This document shows, in pieces, positions 1 through 10,835 of a DNA stretch of 58,811 nt. Numbering within the stretch: position 1 is the stretch's first letter; every line of letters begins with the position of its first letter. Below the pieces are notes generated by a model. That model was given only the letters and a program-made list of their open reading frames with translations, searched no databases and was not told the DNA's origin. Where the stretch lies: assembly GCF_002127545.1 (NCBI RefSeq), contig NZ_MUBK01000018.1, positions 38,315-97,125 on the forward strand, in the 5' to 3' direction. Source of the DNA: Xenorhabdus beddingii (lineage in GTDB: Bacteria; Pseudomonadota; Gammaproteobacteria; Enterobacterales; Enterobacteriaceae). The position numbers and the translations under genes were made by a program.

Positions 1-100
1 TGGTGATTGCAGCAGTCAGGGTAGTTTTACCGTGGTCAACGTGGCCGATAGTACCAACGTTAACGTGCGGTTTTGAACGTTCAAACTTTTCTTTAGACAC
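1..100 (-). CDS. tuf: Elongation factor Tu, 5' end only
   Basis: The reverse strand encodes the start of EF-Tu: a GTG start at 98-100 followed by [20 protein letters not shown] and the P-loop region DHGKTTLT. The remaining ~360 codons lie outside the window. EF-Tu delivers aminoacyl-tRNA to the ribosome using GTP. It lies 70 bp downstream of fusA on the same strand, the position of tufA at the end of the str operon. The GTG start is usual for enterobacterial tuf genes. Confidence 0.96.
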   Translation of the reverse strand, partial: MSKEKFERSKPHVNVGTIGHVDHGKTTLTAAIT

Positions 101-170
101 GACTCTATTCCTTAATACTGCTCCCCCGACACAGAGATGAGGGAGCTAAAAAGATAGTAAACTCGAAAAC

Positions 171-2279
171 TTATCTAGCTTTACGAGCTTCAATAATAGC
201 CTGAGCGACGTTGCTAGGCGCTTCGTTGTACTTCAAGAACTCCATGGAGTAAGAAGCACGACCTTGGGTCTGAGAACGCAGGTCAGTAGCATAACCAAAC
301 ATTTCAGATAATGGTACTTGAGCACGAATAGTTTTACCCGTAGCGATATCATCCATACCATCGATCATACCACGGCGACGGTTCAAGTCACCGATGACGT
401 CACCCATGTAGTCTTCTGGTGTTTCCACCTCAACTTTCATGATAGGTTCCAGCAGAACTGGTTTCGCTTTCATGAAGCCTTCTTTAAATGCCATGGATGC
501 AGCAATTTTAAAGGCGATTTCTGAAGAGTCAACGTCATGGTAAGAACCATCGAACAGGGCAACTTTAACGTCAACGATTGGATAACCAGCCAGAACACCG
601 CTCTTCAGCTGTTCCCTAACGCCTTTGTCAACGCCTGGGATGTATTCTTTAGGAACAACACCACCAACGATTTCGTTTGCGAATTCGTAACCTGCGCCAC
701 CTGCTTCCATAGGCTCGATACGTAACCAAACGTGACCGTACTGACCGCGACCACCGGACTGTTTAGCGTGTTTACCTTCCTGCTCAACAGAGGCACGGAT
801 AGTTTCACGGTAAGCAACCTGAGGTTTACCTACGTTCGCTTCAACATTGAATTCACGACGCATACGGTCAACCAGCACGTCAAGGTGCAGCTCACCCATA
901 CCTGCAATGATAGTCTGACCAGTCTCTTCATCACTGCTTACACGGAATGATGGGTCTTCTTGTGCCAGACGGCCTAAAGCGATACCCATTTTTTCTTGGT
1001 CAGCTTTAGTTTTTGGTTCGATAGCAACAGAGATAACTGGCTCTGGGAATTCCATGCGCTCCAGAATGATTGGAGACGCCACGTCACAGAGAGTGTCACC
1101 TGTAGTGACATCTTTCAGGCCGATCGCAGCGGCGATATCGCCCGCGCGGACTTCTTTAATTTCTTCACGTTTGTTGGCGTGCATCTGTACGATACGGCCG
1201 AAACGTTCTTTTTTGTCTTTTACTGGGTTCAGTACGGTATCACCGGAGTTAACAATACCGGAGTAAACACGGAAGAACGTCAGGTTACCCACGAATGGGT
1301 CAGTCGCGATTTTGAACGCCAGTGCAGAGAATGGCTCGTCGTCGCTGGAATGACGTTCTGCCGGGGTGTCTTTACCGTCTGGCAGCATACCTTTGATGGA
1401 TTCAACATCAGTTGGTGCTGGCAGATATTCGATAACTGCATCCAGCATTGCCTGAACACCTTTGTTCTTAAACGCAGAACCACAGGTAACCAGAATAATT
1501 TCGCCAGCCAGAACACGCTTACGCAGAGCTGCCTTGATTTCTTCTTCAGTCAGCTCTTCACCGCCCAGATATTTGTCCATCAGGTCTTCTGATGCTTCTG
1601 CTGCGGATTCAACCAGATTCTGATGCCATTCCTGAGCCTGCTCAAGCATGTCAGCCGGGATATCTTCGTATTCGAAGGTAATACCCTGATCTTCGTCGTT
1701 CCAGTTGATTGCTTTCATTTTCAGCAAATCAACAACACCGGTGAAAGTATCTTCTGCACCGATTGCCAATTGCAAAGGAACAGGGTTAGCAGCCAGACGA
1801 GTTTTGATCTGCTCAACCACACGCAGGAAGTTAGCACCCATACGGTCCATTTTGTTAACGAACGCGATACGTGGTACGTTGTATTTGTTAGCCTGACGCC
1901 ATACAGTCTCAGACTGAGGCTGAACACCACCAACTGCACAGTAAACCATTACGGCACCATCAAGAACACGCATGGAACGTTCTACTTCGATAGTGAAGTC
2001 AACGTGGCCTGGAGTGTCGATGATGTTGACGCGGTGTGGTTCATACTGTTTAGCCATACCAGACCAGAATGCAGTCGTCGCAGCAGACGTGATGGTAATA
2101 CCACGTTCTTGCTCCTGCTCCATCCAGTCCATAGTGGCAGCGCCATCATGAACTTCACCGATCTTATGGCTTACACCAGTGTAGAACAAAATACGTTCAG
2201 TGGTTGTGGTTTTACCCGCGTCAATGTGCGCACTGATACCGATATTACGGTAACGAGTTATAGGGGTTTTACGAGCCAT
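171..2279 (-). CDS. fusA: Elongation factor G
   Basis: The 702-residue product is a full-length EF-G, the GTPase that drives ribosomal translocation. The G1 motif [12 protein letters not shown] is near residues 17-28, the switch region carries [11 protein letters not shown], the G3 motif is DTPGHVDF and the G4 motif is NKMD. The C-terminal domains IV and V are intact (for example [15 protein letters not shown]). It is the third gene of the str operon, 93 bp downstream of rpsG and upstream of tuf. The start is ATG at 2277-2279 with an AGAGAGGAAA ribosome-binding site. Confidence 0.98.
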   Translation of the reverse strand: MARKTPITRYRNIGISAHIDAGKTTTTERILFYTGVSHKIGEVHDGAATMDWMEQEQERGITITSAATTAFWSGMAKQYEPHRVNIIDTPGHVDFTIEVERSMRVLDGAVMVYCAVGGVQPQSETVWRQANKYNVPRIAFVNKMDRMGANFLRVVEQIKTRLAANPVPLQLAIGAEDTFTGVVDLLKMKAINWNDEDQGITFEYEDIPADMLEQAQEWHQNLVESAAEASEDLMDKYLGGEELTEEEIKAALRKRVLAGEIILVTCGSAFKNKGVQAMLDAVIEYLPAPTDVESIKGMLPDGKDTPAERHSSDDEPFSALAFKIATDPFVGNLTFFRVYSGIVNSGDTVLNPVKDKKERFGRIVQMHANKREEIKEVRAGDIAAAIGLKDVTTGDTLCDVASPIILERMEFPEPVISVAIEPKTKADQEKMGIALGRLAQEDPSFRVSSDEETGQTIIAGMGELHLDVLVDRMRREFNVEANVGKPQVAYRETIRASVEQEGKHAKQSGGRGQYGHVWLRIEPMEAGGAGYEFANEIVGGVVPKEYIPGVDKGVREQLKSGVLAGYPIVDVKVALFDGSYHDVDSSEIAFKIAASMAFKEGFMKAKPVLLEPIMKVEVETPEDYMGDVIGDLNRRRGMIDGMDDIATGKTIRAQVPLSEMFGYATDLRSQTQGRASYSMEFLKYNEAPSNVAQAIIEARKAR

Positions 2280-2372
2280 TTTTTCCTCTCTCGTGGGCGT
2301 TCAATTTAGAGAACGGGTAGCCAAGCAGCTACCCAGAACATATTCACTGCCGATGGATTACCAAAAAATGGA

Positions 2373-2864
<492 letters not shown>

Positions 2865-2941
2865 TCAGGGTTGTCCAAAACTCTACGAGTTTATTTTGAC
2901 ATTAAAGTGAAAAATGTTTGGCCTTACTTAACGGAGAACCA

Positions 2942-3358
<417 letters not shown>

Positions 3359-3400
3359 TTATCCTCTCTCAGTCATAATGACAAAACGAGAGGACGCGGA

Positions 3401-3429
3401 ATTTTATTGCTGACTTGACGAGGTGTCAA
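3401..3429 (-). promoter_or_regulatory. Sigma-70 promoter of the str operon (rpsL-rpsG-fusA-tuf)
   Basis: On the reverse strand a perfect -35 box TTGACA (3424-3429) and a -10 box TAAAAT (3401-3406) are separated by exactly 17 bp. They lie about 85 bp upstream of the rpsL start, in the gap between tusB and rpsL. A small inverted repeat, CTTGAC/GTCAAG (3414-3430), overlaps the -35 box. Expression from here would make the ribosomal operon independent of the upstream tus genes. Confidence 0.8.
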
Positions 3430-3493
3430 GAAATATACAGTTTTTCTATGCGGGTAAATCAGGTAAAAAATGGCTAAAAAGCGCAATTCGTCT

Positions 3494-3781
3494 CTACCAT
3501 GCAAAATTTTGCTGATGTTTTACCGTTAAGCTAACAAAGCCGCTGTAATCAATCACCATGACACAGTCTGAAATCTGTTCAAGCAACCCCCGGGCGCCCA
3601 GGTCTTCCTTTAAGGCATAAATGCCAGCCCCGCTGCGGAGTAACTCAGCCAAATAACGATTATCATTGATACCCAGCAATACCCCATTTTGCATTAACAG
3701 AACATCGTCTGCATCAGATACAAGGCCAAGCATTGCATTGAGATCATCATGGTAAGGTGAGCGACTGACAGTATATAACAT
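3494..3781 (-). CDS. tusB: tRNA 2-thiouridine synthesis protein TusB
   Basis: The 95-residue product is TusB (DsrH family). With TusC and TusD it forms the heterohexamer that relays persulfide sulfur from TusA to TusE for 2-thiolation of U34 in tRNAs for Lys, Glu and Gln. Family features are the N-terminal MLYTVSRSPY and the central ADDVLLMQNGVLLGI. TusB lacks the catalytic cysteine found in TusD, as expected. It is the last gene of yheO-tusDCB and precedes the str operon. Confidence 0.93.
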   Translation of the reverse strand: MLYTVSRSPYHDDLNAMLGLVSDADDVLLMQNGVLLGINDNRYLAELLRSGAGIYALKEDLGARGLLEQISDCVMVIDYSGFVSLTVKHQQNFAW

Positions 3782-3800
3782 GTTACCTGCCTAAAATAGA

Positions 3801-4160
3801 TTAAAATTTCAACACAACATCATAGTCTGCCAGCACTTCCCGTATTGCTGCTGCACAGAGAAATTCAGCCTCCAGCACAAAGCTGTTTGCTGGGCTGCCC
3901 CCCCGAATCATTAGATCATCAAGGCAGATATAACATTTATCAATGTCATAGAGGGGTAAGACCTTAAATGTTGAAATATAGTCACGCGCCAGAATTTTAT
4001 CGGGTTGCTGATGGGCGAGTAACTGAAATACGCCATCAGAAATAAAAAATACGCCGATCTGTTCAGTTAATGCTGATGTTGCAAGCAGCGCATCCAGCCC
4101 TTCTCTGCCAGCGGACGAACCATGAGGGGCTTCAGTAAAAACAAAGGCTATCTTTTTCAT
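3801..4160 (-). CDS. tusC: Sulfurtransferase complex subunit TusC
   Basis: The 119-residue product begins [21 protein letters not shown] and belongs to the DsrF family, a structural subunit of the TusBCD sulfur relay. I place the start at ATG 4158-4160, which has an AGG 8 bases upstream; a TTG one codon earlier is possible. The ribosome-binding site and start are duplicated as a perfect 17-bp tandem repeat (4154-4170 and 4171-4187). The upstream copy therefore starts a five-codon reading frame whose TGA overlaps the tusC ATG. Confidence 0.92.
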   Translation of the reverse strand: MKKIAFVFTEAPHGSSAGREGLDALLATSALTEQIGVFFISDGVFQLLAHQQPDKILARDYISTFKVLPLYDIDKCYICLDDLMIRGGSPANSFVLEAEFLCAAAIREVLADYDVVLKF

Positions 4161-4195
4161 CAATACCTACTTTTCATCAATACCTACGCCCCTGG

Positions 4196-4591
4196 CTAAA
4201 ATTGCATGACACGATCGCACAACATCATGGCTTCTGCCAGCGAACCCAAGCCACTCAGTTCAAACCCATCTGCCAGATTCGCAGCAGGAAGGTTCAATTC
4301 ACTGGCTTGCTGTTCGTCTGCAACACCACGCCGTAAGGCCGCCGCAACACAAATAAACAGGTTGAACTGATGCCGGACTGCCAATGCCTGCCATGCCCTG
4401 ACCAAATCAAATTCATCGCTGGCGGGAGCTGTCAATTGATTACCATTTTGGACACCTTCGCGATAAAAAAACACGCTATGGAGTTTATGCCCAGAAGCGA
4501 TCAATGCCTGAGCAAATTGATAGGCACTGCTGGCTTGCTGAGTACCGTAAGCCGGCCCTGTGACCAGCAGGCAATAAGACAGTGACGACAT
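4196..4591 (-). CDS. tusD: Sulfurtransferase complex subunit TusD
   Basis: The 131-residue product is the DsrE-family subunit that carries the sulfur-accepting cysteine of the TusBCD complex. Visible family features are the N-terminal [20 protein letters not shown] and [15 protein letters not shown], whose Cys is at the position of the catalytic cysteine. The ATG at 4589-4591 shares its A with the TAA stop of yheO (TAATG), so the two are probably translationally coupled. An in-frame ATG seven codons upstream lies inside yheO and is less likely. Confidence 0.93.
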   Translation of the reverse strand: MSSLSYCLLVTGPAYGTQQASSAYQFAQALIASGHKLHSVFFYREGVQNGNQLTAPASDEFDLVRAWQALAVRHQFNLFICVAAALRRGVADEQQASELNLPAANLADGFELSGLGSLAEAMMLCDRVMQF

Positions 4592-5328
4592 TACTTCTCC
4601 GAACCCGCGCATTCACCATTTTTAAACTGGCGAATATAGAGGTATACCGTATGCTTGGAGATATTCAAACGGTCAGCAACTTGATTAATGGCATCTTTAA
4701 TATCAAAAATACCTTTCTCATACAGATTCAGCACTACCTGTCTGTTTTTCGCATTATTGGAAACATTGCGATCCGCATTCACTTCTTCAATAGTAAATTC
4801 CAGAGTCTGTGCAACCAAGTCATCCACAGAAGAGGCAAAGTTGACGTTTGAAGCCACTTCATGGGTTTTCTCTGGGATAAAAGTTTGGATAATTTCGGAG
4901 AAAGGTACATCAAGGTTCATATTGATGCACAAAAGACCAATAACCCTACGCTGCCGGTTGCGAATGGCAATTGTGATAGATTTCATCAAAGAACCACTTT
5001 TTGCCCGCGTGAAATACGCCCTGGAAACACTGCTGTCTTCATCCGTAATATCATGCAGCATCCGCAACGCCAAATCTGTAATCGGGGAGCCGATTTTGCG
5101 GCCGGTATGTTCCCCATTGGCTATTCTGACCGCTGAACATTTTAGATCTTCCAGTGAATGAAGAACTATTTCACAATGCCCACCAATCAACATAGCCAGG
5201 CCATCAACAGCAGCTTCGTAAGAATTTAAAATTTCATAATCCGTTTTACTAAACGGTTGGTTTTCCAGTAAATCAATATCACTGTTATCACTAGATATGT
5301 TATCACCAGTTAATAGCGGGGTAGACAT
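4591..5328 (-). CDS. yheO: YheO-family PAS/helix-turn-helix transcriptional regulator
   Basis: The 245-residue protein has an N-terminal YheO-like PAS domain (about residues 30-150, including [30 protein letters not shown] sequence) and a C-terminal DNA-binding helix-turn-helix (about 195-235, [13 protein letters not shown]). Its target is not established. I chose ATG 5326-5328, preceded by AAGGAT, over an ATG four codons upstream that has no spacing for a ribosome-binding site. It heads the yheO-tusDCB cluster and overlaps tusD by one base. Confidence 0.88.
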   Translation of the reverse strand: MSTPLLTGDNISSDNSDIDLLENQPFSKTDYEILNSYEAAVDGLAMLIGGHCEIVLHSLEDLKCSAVRIANGEHTGRKIGSPITDLALRMLHDITDEDSSVSRAYFTRAKSGSLMKSITIAIRNRQRRVIGLLCINMNLDVPFSEIIQTFIPEKTHEVASNVNFASSVDDLVAQTLEFTIEEVNADRNVSNNAKNRQVVLNLYEKGIFDIKDAINQVADRLNISKHTVYLYIRQFKNGECAGSEK

Positions 5329-5340
5329 GTAATACACCAT

Positions 5341-5461
5341 CCTTCAAGCTCAGACTTTGCCTCACCGAAAATATCAAGGCGAGATTTATTATAAAATCAC
5401 ATTACTGCAACTCAAGCGTATCTCAGTAGTGACCTATGTTGCAGACAGTTTGAATACGGAC
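5341..5461. other. Intergenic region upstream of yheO
   Basis: This stretch should hold the yheO-tusDCB promoter. I see no confident -35/-10 pair. With 5589-5948 it is part of a gap of more than 600 bases without a gene between yheO and fkpA; the only clear structures in that gap are the ERIC element and the fkpA terminator. Confidence 0.4.
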
Positions 5462-5588
5462 TATACCCGTCATACTTCAAGTTGCCTCTTTGTTGGCTAC
5501 GCTCACTCACCCCAGTCACATAGTGATCTATGCTCCTGGGGATTCGCTCCCTTGCCGCCGCGATGCAACTCGAATTATTTTGGGTATA
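5462..5588. repeat. ERIC element (127 bp)
   Basis: The reverse strand carries the ERIC core, GCGAATCCCCAGGAGCATAG followed by GTGACTGGGGTGAGTGAGCG, close to the published enterobacterial repetitive intergenic consensus. The ends form an imperfect inverted repeat that starts TATACCC on both sides, and the length of 127 bp matches full-length ERICs. Open reading frames that cross it are artefacts of the palindrome. Confidence 0.92.
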
Positions 5589-5948
5589 CACAGAGACCAA
5601 AGCCTACACGAAGTACGTAAAAATTTCGAGCACAGCCCAAATTCAAAATGGCGAATAAAATAGCCGAATGAAACAGGCCCCAAGCAGAAAACATTTAAAA
5701 TATTCTATTCGGAATAATGACGTTAAAACTACATTGAATTGACGTCAAGCTCTTGCTGAACATCCTTTAGAGACTTATCACAGCTTTATGCCTGAATTGC
5801 CTGAATATGAAAAAATTATTTTATTTAAATCCTCAGGAAATAATAAGCAGACAAGTTAATATTTCTTTATTCAGGCTTAATTTATGCTTATTACTCATCA
5901 AATAGAGGTAAATATCAGCCGTAAATCGAACGGCAGAAGATATACGCG

Positions 5949-5974
5949 ATAAAACAGGAGCCATGAAGCTCCTG
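5949..5974 (-). terminator. Rho-independent terminator of fkpA
   Basis: On the reverse strand CAGGAGC TTCATG GCTCCTG forms a 7-bp stem followed by TTTTAT. It lies 30 bp beyond the fkpA stop. Confidence 0.8.
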
Positions 5975-6003
5975 CCAGTGTTATCGCTTAATTATTATAG
6001 GAA

Positions 6004-6768
6004 TTATTTTGCCTTGGCTGCAGGCTTAATATCCAATACTTCGACATCAAAGACTAAAGTAGAGTTAGCTGGAATTTTAGGTAAACTTGCCTGTCCATAA
6101 GCCAAATTAGGTGGGACAACCAATTTGATTTTTCCGCCTTTCTTCACATACTGCAAGCCTTCTTTCCAACCCGGAATGACGCTATCCAGATTAATTGTCA
6201 GAGGCTCTTTGCGCTCATATGAGCTATCAAAAACCTGACCATCAATCAACGCACCCTTGTAGTTGACAACCACTTTATCGCTTTCTTTAGGTGCCTTTCC
6301 TGCGCCTTCTTTTTCAATCTTGTAAAGAAGCCCGGTTTTGGTTTGCACTACGCCAGCTTGCTTGGCGAACTCTTTACGGTACTTATCCCCTTTCTCACCG
6401 TTCTCACCGGACTCTTTTTCTGCCTTAGCGCGTGCGGCTTCTTTCACTTTCGACTCAAAAGAAATTAGGGTTTCCTGAATTTCTTCATCAGACAGCTTGC
6501 TCTTATTATTTAAAGCATCTTCAACACCCGCCAACAACTGTGTTTTTTCTATATTGATGCCGAGCGTTTTCTGCTCTTTCAATGAGTTTGCCATATAGCT
6601 ACCCAGAGAAGCCCCTAGAGCATAAGAATTTTGCTGCTCTGCCGTTTTAAACGTACTATTCAGTTTGACTTCGCTTTTGGCTTCTGTATTAGCCGCCAGA
6701 GCCTGAGGTACACTAAATGCCACCGCCAGAGTCGTTGCCAGCAAAGATGTTTTAAACAATGATTTCAT
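6004..6768 (-). CDS. fkpA: Periplasmic FKBP-type peptidyl-prolyl isomerase FkpA
   Basis: The 254-residue product starts MKSLFKTSLLATTLAVAFSV with a signal peptide probably cleaved after QALA. An N-terminal dimerisation domain (about 30-140, charged and helical) is followed by a C-terminal FKBP domain (about 145-250) containing VVVNYKGALIDGQVFDSSY and VIPGWKEGLQ. It is a periplasmic chaperone and prolyl isomerase. I use the second ATG (6766-6768); the upstream ATG would add four residues not seen in the family. It is divergent from slyX. Confidence 0.95.
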   Translation of the reverse strand: MKSLFKTSLLATTLAVAFSVPQALAANTEAKSEVKLNSTFKTAEQQNSYALGASLGSYMANSLKEQKTLGINIEKTQLLAGVEDALNNKSKLSDEEIQETLISFESKVKEAARAKAEKESGENGEKGDKYRKEFAKQAGVVQTKTGLLYKIEKEGAGKAPKESDKVVVNYKGALIDGQVFDSSYERKEPLTINLDSVIPGWKEGLQYVKKGGKIKLVVPPNLAYGQASLPKIPANSTLVFDVEVLDIKPAAKAK

Positions 6769-7032
6769 CCTATTCTCCAATAAATTTGGGTGGGTTCACC
6801 GTCAGTACAATTACATATCACACCTACTATAACTGCCCACGGAAACCAATGACAATATTTGCTATGCCTTAGAACCTAAAACCATTAAGGCAACATTGAA
6901 GTGAAAAAATTTTAAGGTAAAGAAATTTCGTGAAATCCTATTTCACTGGGCGCTTCGAGTATTATAGTGTCAACTTCAACCCAATGATCGCCCCATCATG
7001 TCATTAATTGTTCAAAAACAGGAGGAAAGATA

Positions 7033-7251
7033 ATGGAATTATCCGAAATTGAACACAGATTTGAACAACTGGAAACGAAACTGGCCTATCAGGAAGCCAC
7101 CATTGAAGCGTTGAATCAAGAGGTCATAAAGCAACAGATAGAAACTGATCGGTTGAAAGAACAGCTCCGGTTGATGACCGAACGTCTGAAGACCCATCAG
7201 ACCTCGATCATTGCGCCACTTTCGGAAGAAACCCCTCCCCCACATTACTGA
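7033..7251 (+). CDS. slyX: SlyX family protein
   Basis: The 72-residue, almost wholly helical coiled-coil protein begins MELSEIEHRFEQLETKLAYQ and ends with the conserved PPHY. Its molecular role is unknown. A CAGGAGGAAAG ribosome-binding site precedes the ATG. It is convergent with slyD, the usual enterobacterial arrangement. Confidence 0.95.
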   Translation: MELSEIEHRFEQLETKLAYQEATIEALNQEVIKQQIETDRLKEQLRLMTERLKTHQTSIIAPLSEETPPPHY

Positions 7252-7310
7252 CGCGATTCATCGGGTTACCTTTATTCGGGACAGTACCTGCCAGGGAAGG
7301 CTGGAGCATA

Positions 7311-7344
7311 AAAAAAGGAAGCCTCAAACGCGCTTCCTTTTTTC
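7311..7344. terminator. Bidirectional terminator between slyX and slyD
   Basis: AAAAAAGGAAGC, a short loop and GCTTCCTTTTTT form a symmetric A/T-flanked hairpin in the 117-bp gap between the convergent slyX and slyD, so it can serve both strands. Confidence 0.85.
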
Positions 7345-7368
7345 TGCTTCTTTATAACCAAGCCAACA

Positions 7369-7905
7369 TTAGTGGCAGCTACCACCACAACATTCGTGCT
7401 CGCCGTGATCATGCTGGTGATCGTGCTCACCGCAGCCACCCTGACCATGCACATGACCGTGAGACAATTCTTCTTCGGTCGCTTCACGAATCGCTACAAT
7501 TTCAACATTGAACTTCAGGTTTTGCCCCGCCAGCATGTGGTTAGCATCAACGACAACTTCATCACCTTCCACTGCGGTGATCTCAACAGGGATAGGTCCC
7601 TGATCCGTATCCGCCAGAAAACGCATGCCAACCTGAACATCCTCAACACCAACAAACACCTCTTTTGGTGCACGTTGAACCAGATTTTCATCGTACTCAC
7701 CGTACGCATCACCCGATTCTACGTTAACATCAAAGCGTTCACCCGCTTCGCGACCTTCCAGTGCTTTCTCCAATCCGCTGATCAGCGCACCACGGCCATG
7801 CAGATAGTCTAACGGTGCGCTCACCGGGGACTCATCAACTAAAACACCATCTTCTGTTCTTACTTGATAAGCCAGGCTGACCACCAAGTCTTTTGCTACT
7901 TTCAT
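7369..7905 (-). CDS. slyD: FKBP-type peptidyl-prolyl isomerase and metallochaperone SlyD
   Basis: The 178-residue product begins MKVAKDLVVSLAYQVRTEDG. The FKBP domain is split by an insert-in-flap (IF) domain. The C-terminal tail (last ~30 residues) is rich in His and Cys (GHVHGQGGCGEHDHQHDHG) and binds nickel in the family. It helps fold proteins in the cytoplasm and supplies nickel for hydrogenase maturation. The ATG at 7903-7905 fits the conserved N-terminus; the 19 upstream codons are not part of the family. Confidence 0.95.
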   Translation of the reverse strand: MKVAKDLVVSLAYQVRTEDGVLVDESPVSAPLDYLHGRGALISGLEKALEGREAGERFDVNVESGDAYGEYDENLVQRAPKEVFVGVEDVQVGMRFLADTDQGPIPVEITAVEGDEVVVDANHMLAGQNLKFNVEIVAIREATEEELSHGHVHGQGGCGEHDHQHDHGEHECCGGSCH

Positions 7906-8047
7906 GACTACTCCTACATACCCGAGGGGAAAAACCCGTGAGGGAAAGTTCTTACAGCTCAAAAATGCTGACGATTGTAGCGGAATTCTACGTCTCTGTA
8001 CCTAGCGACGGCAAATTTATCCACGATTTTATTGCTCGTGCATTTAT

Positions 8048-8251
8048 TCATTCTGGTGTAAAAATGCCAATAACCTGTTCCTGTTCCCTGACATGGGAAG
8101 TCACAGTCTCATCGGTTTGCCTCTGCATATGACCACAATGGATACATTCCACGATATCAACCTTATTCTCCTGCCACATGGCCAACGTATCCTGTGACTG
8201 GCATTTTGGGCATACCGCCCCCGCAATGAAACGCTTACGACTGACTGACAT
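8048..8251 (-). CDS. yheV: YheV family putative zinc-ribbon protein
   Basis: The 67-residue protein begins MSVSRKRFIAGAVCPKCQSQ. Two CxxC pairs, CPKC and CIHC, form a probable zinc ribbon, and the C-terminal EQVIGIFTPE is conserved in YheV. A GGGGGA ribosome-binding site precedes the ATG at 8249-8251; upstream in-frame ATGs lie inside kefB. It starts 40 bp after the kefB stop and is probably co-transcribed with kefGB. Its function is unknown. Confidence 0.9.
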   Translation of the reverse strand: MSVSRKRFIAGAVCPKCQSQDTLAMWQENKVDIVECIHCGHMQRQTDETVTSHVREQEQVIGIFTPE

Positions 8252-8291
8252 AATTCCCCCGACACGCTTCCCAATACGATTCCCAACAACA

Positions 8292-10097
8292 TTATTCATA
8301 CTTATCCCACCCTTCCGGCTGGCGACGTTCATTCACCATTTCCCGTTCAAACAGTTCTTCCAATTCCCTGCGAGCTTCTTTCATACGGGAGATTTGCGCC
8401 ACATCCCCATGCAGGTGAGGCATCAACTCACGTAACATACGCATATCCAATCGCCGAAAATGCTGCTGTGCGCGATGCGCTTGATGTGGGTGCATACCTA
8501 GTCTAATCAGAACCTTTCGTCCCAGTTCCAATGCGCTGGAAAACGTTTCCCGATTAAAATCTTTCACACCACTTTGCAATAATTCATGGGCTTCCAGACG
8601 CCCCCTTGCACGCGCAAGAATATTCAGGTGAGGAAAATGTTTCTGGCACAGACGGACGATCGCCATCGTATTTTCGGGTTCATCACTGGTAATCACAATC
8701 GCCTTGGCTTTAGCTGCACCTGCTGAACGCAACAGTTCCAATTCACCCGCATCACCATAATACACCTTATAACCATAACGGCGCATGGTACTGATCGCAC
8801 CCATATCGCGTTCCAATACCGTTATGCGAATTTTATTCGCCATCAACAAGCGCCCGACTACTTGGCCAAAGCGACCAAAACCGACCAAAATCACTTGTGG
8901 ATTATTATCTTCCACAAATGACTGTTCACTAGGTTCATCCTGTTCGTTATATCGACGCGCTAACATGCTTTCAATCAACTGCATCAACAAAGGCGTTGTC
9001 ATCATTGACAATGTCACGACAACTAACAGGAGTGACATCTGGTTCTGATCCAGCACGCCCTGCCCAAGCGCGGCAGAAAATAAGACAAATGCAAACTCGC
9101 CTCCCTGACTTAATACGCCAGAAAACTGTACGCACGATGATTTTCTTAAACCGGATATTCTGCCGATAACATAAAGTGTGAAACCCTTTATCAGCACCAA
9201 TCCCATGACACTTAGCAAGACATCAAACACATGGGTCAGTAAAATGCCCATATCCAGGGACATACCGACAGAAATAAAAAATAACCCTAGCAACAATCCC
9301 TTGAAAGGTTCAATGGAGATCTCCAGTTCATGGCGATATTCACTGTCTGCCAACAAAACACCGGCAATGAAAGTCCCCAGCGCCATTGAAAACCCCAATG
9401 TCTCCATGAAAATCGCCGCCCCCAATACAATCAGCAATGAAGCGGCTGTAAATACCTCCTTGACACCTGATTTCACCACCAGTCGAAACAAGGGGCGCAG
9501 CAAATATCGTCCTCCCAACAACATACCCGCAAAAGCAGCCATTTTCAGGCCAATGCGATACCAGTCATTGGAGCCAGACCCTCCAGCCAGTAACGGGATC
9601 ATTGCCAATGCGGGTATCACCGCCATATCCTGAAACAGCAGGATGGAAAAACCGAGCTGCCCACCCTCATTCTTCGTCATTCCCTTTTCCCGCATCAATT
9701 GCAGTGCCATCGCCGTGGATGACATCGCAAGGCCGATGCCCCCCATCACCGCAGCCTGCCATGAAAAATCCGTCAGACAAAGAAAGGAGGTCAACAACAG
9801 CGCAGTCAATGTCACCTGTGCCGTACCCGCTCCAAAGATAGATCGCCTGAGTTGCCAAAGTTTTGCCGGATTCAATTCAAGGCCGATAATAAACATCAGA
9901 AAAACAATGCCGAGTTCAGAGAAATGCAAGATCTCATCGACGTCCTTGATAAATCCCAGCCCCCACGGACCCAGTACGATCCCCGCAATGAGATAACCTA
10001 ATACAGCCCCAATTTTGAATTTTTGGGCCAGGGGAACAGCCACAACAACCGCAAATAAAAACAGGGTTCCGGCGCTTAACAGCGCTGAAGTCTCCAT
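8292..10097 (-). CDS. kefB: Glutathione-regulated potassium-efflux system protein KefB
   Basis: The 601-residue protein, exactly the length of E. coli KefB, begins [20 protein letters not shown]. About 12 transmembrane segments of the CPA2 antiporter fold cover residues 1-385. A cytoplasmic RCK (KTN) Rossmann domain follows, with [18 protein letters not shown] near residue 400. Glutathione adducts bound at the RCK domain open the channel, giving protective acidification against electrophiles. Its start lies 2 bp beyond the kefG stop. The 44 upstream in-frame codons overlap kefG and were excluded. Confidence 0.95.
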   Translation of the reverse strand: METSALLSAGTLFLFAVVVAVPLAQKFKIGAVLGYLIAGIVLGPWGLGFIKDVDEILHFSELGIVFLMFIIGLELNPAKLWQLRRSIFGAGTAQVTLTALLLTSFLCLTDFSWQAAVMGGIGLAMSSTAMALQLMREKGMTKNEGGQLGFSILLFQDMAVIPALAMIPLLAGGSGSNDWYRIGLKMAAFAGMLLGGRYLLRPLFRLVVKSGVKEVFTAASLLIVLGAAIFMETLGFSMALGTFIAGVLLADSEYRHELEISIEPFKGLLLGLFFISVGMSLDMGILLTHVFDVLLSVMGLVLIKGFTLYVIGRISGLRKSSCVQFSGVLSQGGEFAFVLFSAALGQGVLDQNQMSLLLVVVTLSMMTTPLLMQLIESMLARRYNEQDEPSEQSFVEDNNPQVILVGFGRFGQVVGRLLMANKIRITVLERDMGAISTMRRYGYKVYYGDAGELELLRSAGAAKAKAIVITSDEPENTMAIVRLCQKHFPHLNILARARGRLEAHELLQSGVKDFNRETFSSALELGRKVLIRLGMHPHQAHRAQQHFRRLDMRMLRELMPHLHGDVAQISRMKEARRELEELFEREMVNERRQPEGWDKYE

Positions 10098-10099
10098 AA

Positions 10100-10663
10100 T
10101 CACAGCCCTCCCAAAGACAATGGCGCTTTCAGCCACTCCCGATAAGCACTTGCATGATCCATGAGCACTTCGGGCCGCAAGCGTCTGGCCCAATAAATAA
10201 TCATGGGTGTTAACCAATGCATATGGCACATTGATGCTGTCAATTCAAAAGGTCGGAGAATTTCTTCCAACGGATAAAGATTATATCCCCCTCTCTGATA
10301 AGCGCTTTCCGGTTCGCCTGTCGTGATGACAGAACGCCAGTATTTTCCGCTCAACGCGTATTCTTCCCCGCTGACAAAATCGCGGCTCAATACACGATCC
10401 ATCCATTCTTTTAATAAAGCAGGGCAACTATAAGTATACAAGGGGTGTTGAAATACAATCACTTTGTGTTCACGCAGCAATTGCTGTTCCCGAGCCACAT
10501 CGATAAAAAAATCGGGATAACAACCATAGAGATCGTGGATCGTAACATGTTGCAACTCGTGCACAGATCCCAGCAACACCTTATTGGCGACGGAATTCAG
10601 CGGTTCGGGATGGGTATATAACAGCAGCACTTTCGGCGGCAATACATTAGGTGATAGCATCAA
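10100..10663 (-). CDS. kefG: KefB ancillary NAD(P)H oxidoreductase KefG
   Basis: The 187-residue flavodoxin-like quinone oxidoreductase has [20 protein letters not shown] at the N-terminus and [20 protein letters not shown] centrally. It is the cytoplasmic partner needed for full KefB activity. It is directly upstream of kefB on the same strand and divergent from yheS. Two adjacent ATGs are possible at the start. Confidence 0.94.
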   Translation of the reverse strand: MMLSPNVLPPKVLLLYTHPEPLNSVANKVLLGSVHELQHVTIHDLYGCYPDFFIDVAREQQLLREHKVIVFQHPLYTYSCPALLKEWMDRVLSRDFVSGEEYALSGKYWRSVITTGEPESAYQRGGYNLYPLEEILRPFELTASMCHMHWLTPMIIYWARRLRPEVLMDHASAYREWLKAPLSLGGL

Positions 10664-10731
10664 TCCCCCTAAGACGTGTCAGGGCACCTATTTTCCGCTA
10701 CCATGCACGCCAAGCTATCAAACTGAATACA

Positions 10732-10792
10732 TATACCCGATAGATTTCGAATTGCAGCTCATACAACAGCAAATTGAAAGATGAAGGATATA
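10732..10792. repeat. 61-bp imperfect palindrome, ERIC-related mini-element
   Basis: The left end TATACCCGATAGATTTCGAA and the reverse complement of the right end TATATCCTTCATCTTTCAAT match at about 18 of 26 positions. The termini share the TATACCC...TTCRARTTGC pattern with the ERIC at 5462-5588. It lies between the divergent kefG and yheS. Confidence 0.55.
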
Positions 10793-10835
10793 TAACCTAA
10801 TTATTAACTTAACACATTATATGTAGACAACATCT

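Noticed and set aside
996..1592. Long plus-strand open frame (198 codons) opposite fusA
   Set aside because: It is the antisense of a highly conserved gene, with no ribosome-binding site; a codon-bias shadow. Other frames opposite fusA (1623-2309) are rejected on the same grounds.
5357..5620. Frames crossing the ERIC element on both strands
   Set aside because: They arise from the ERIC palindrome itself and have no family support.
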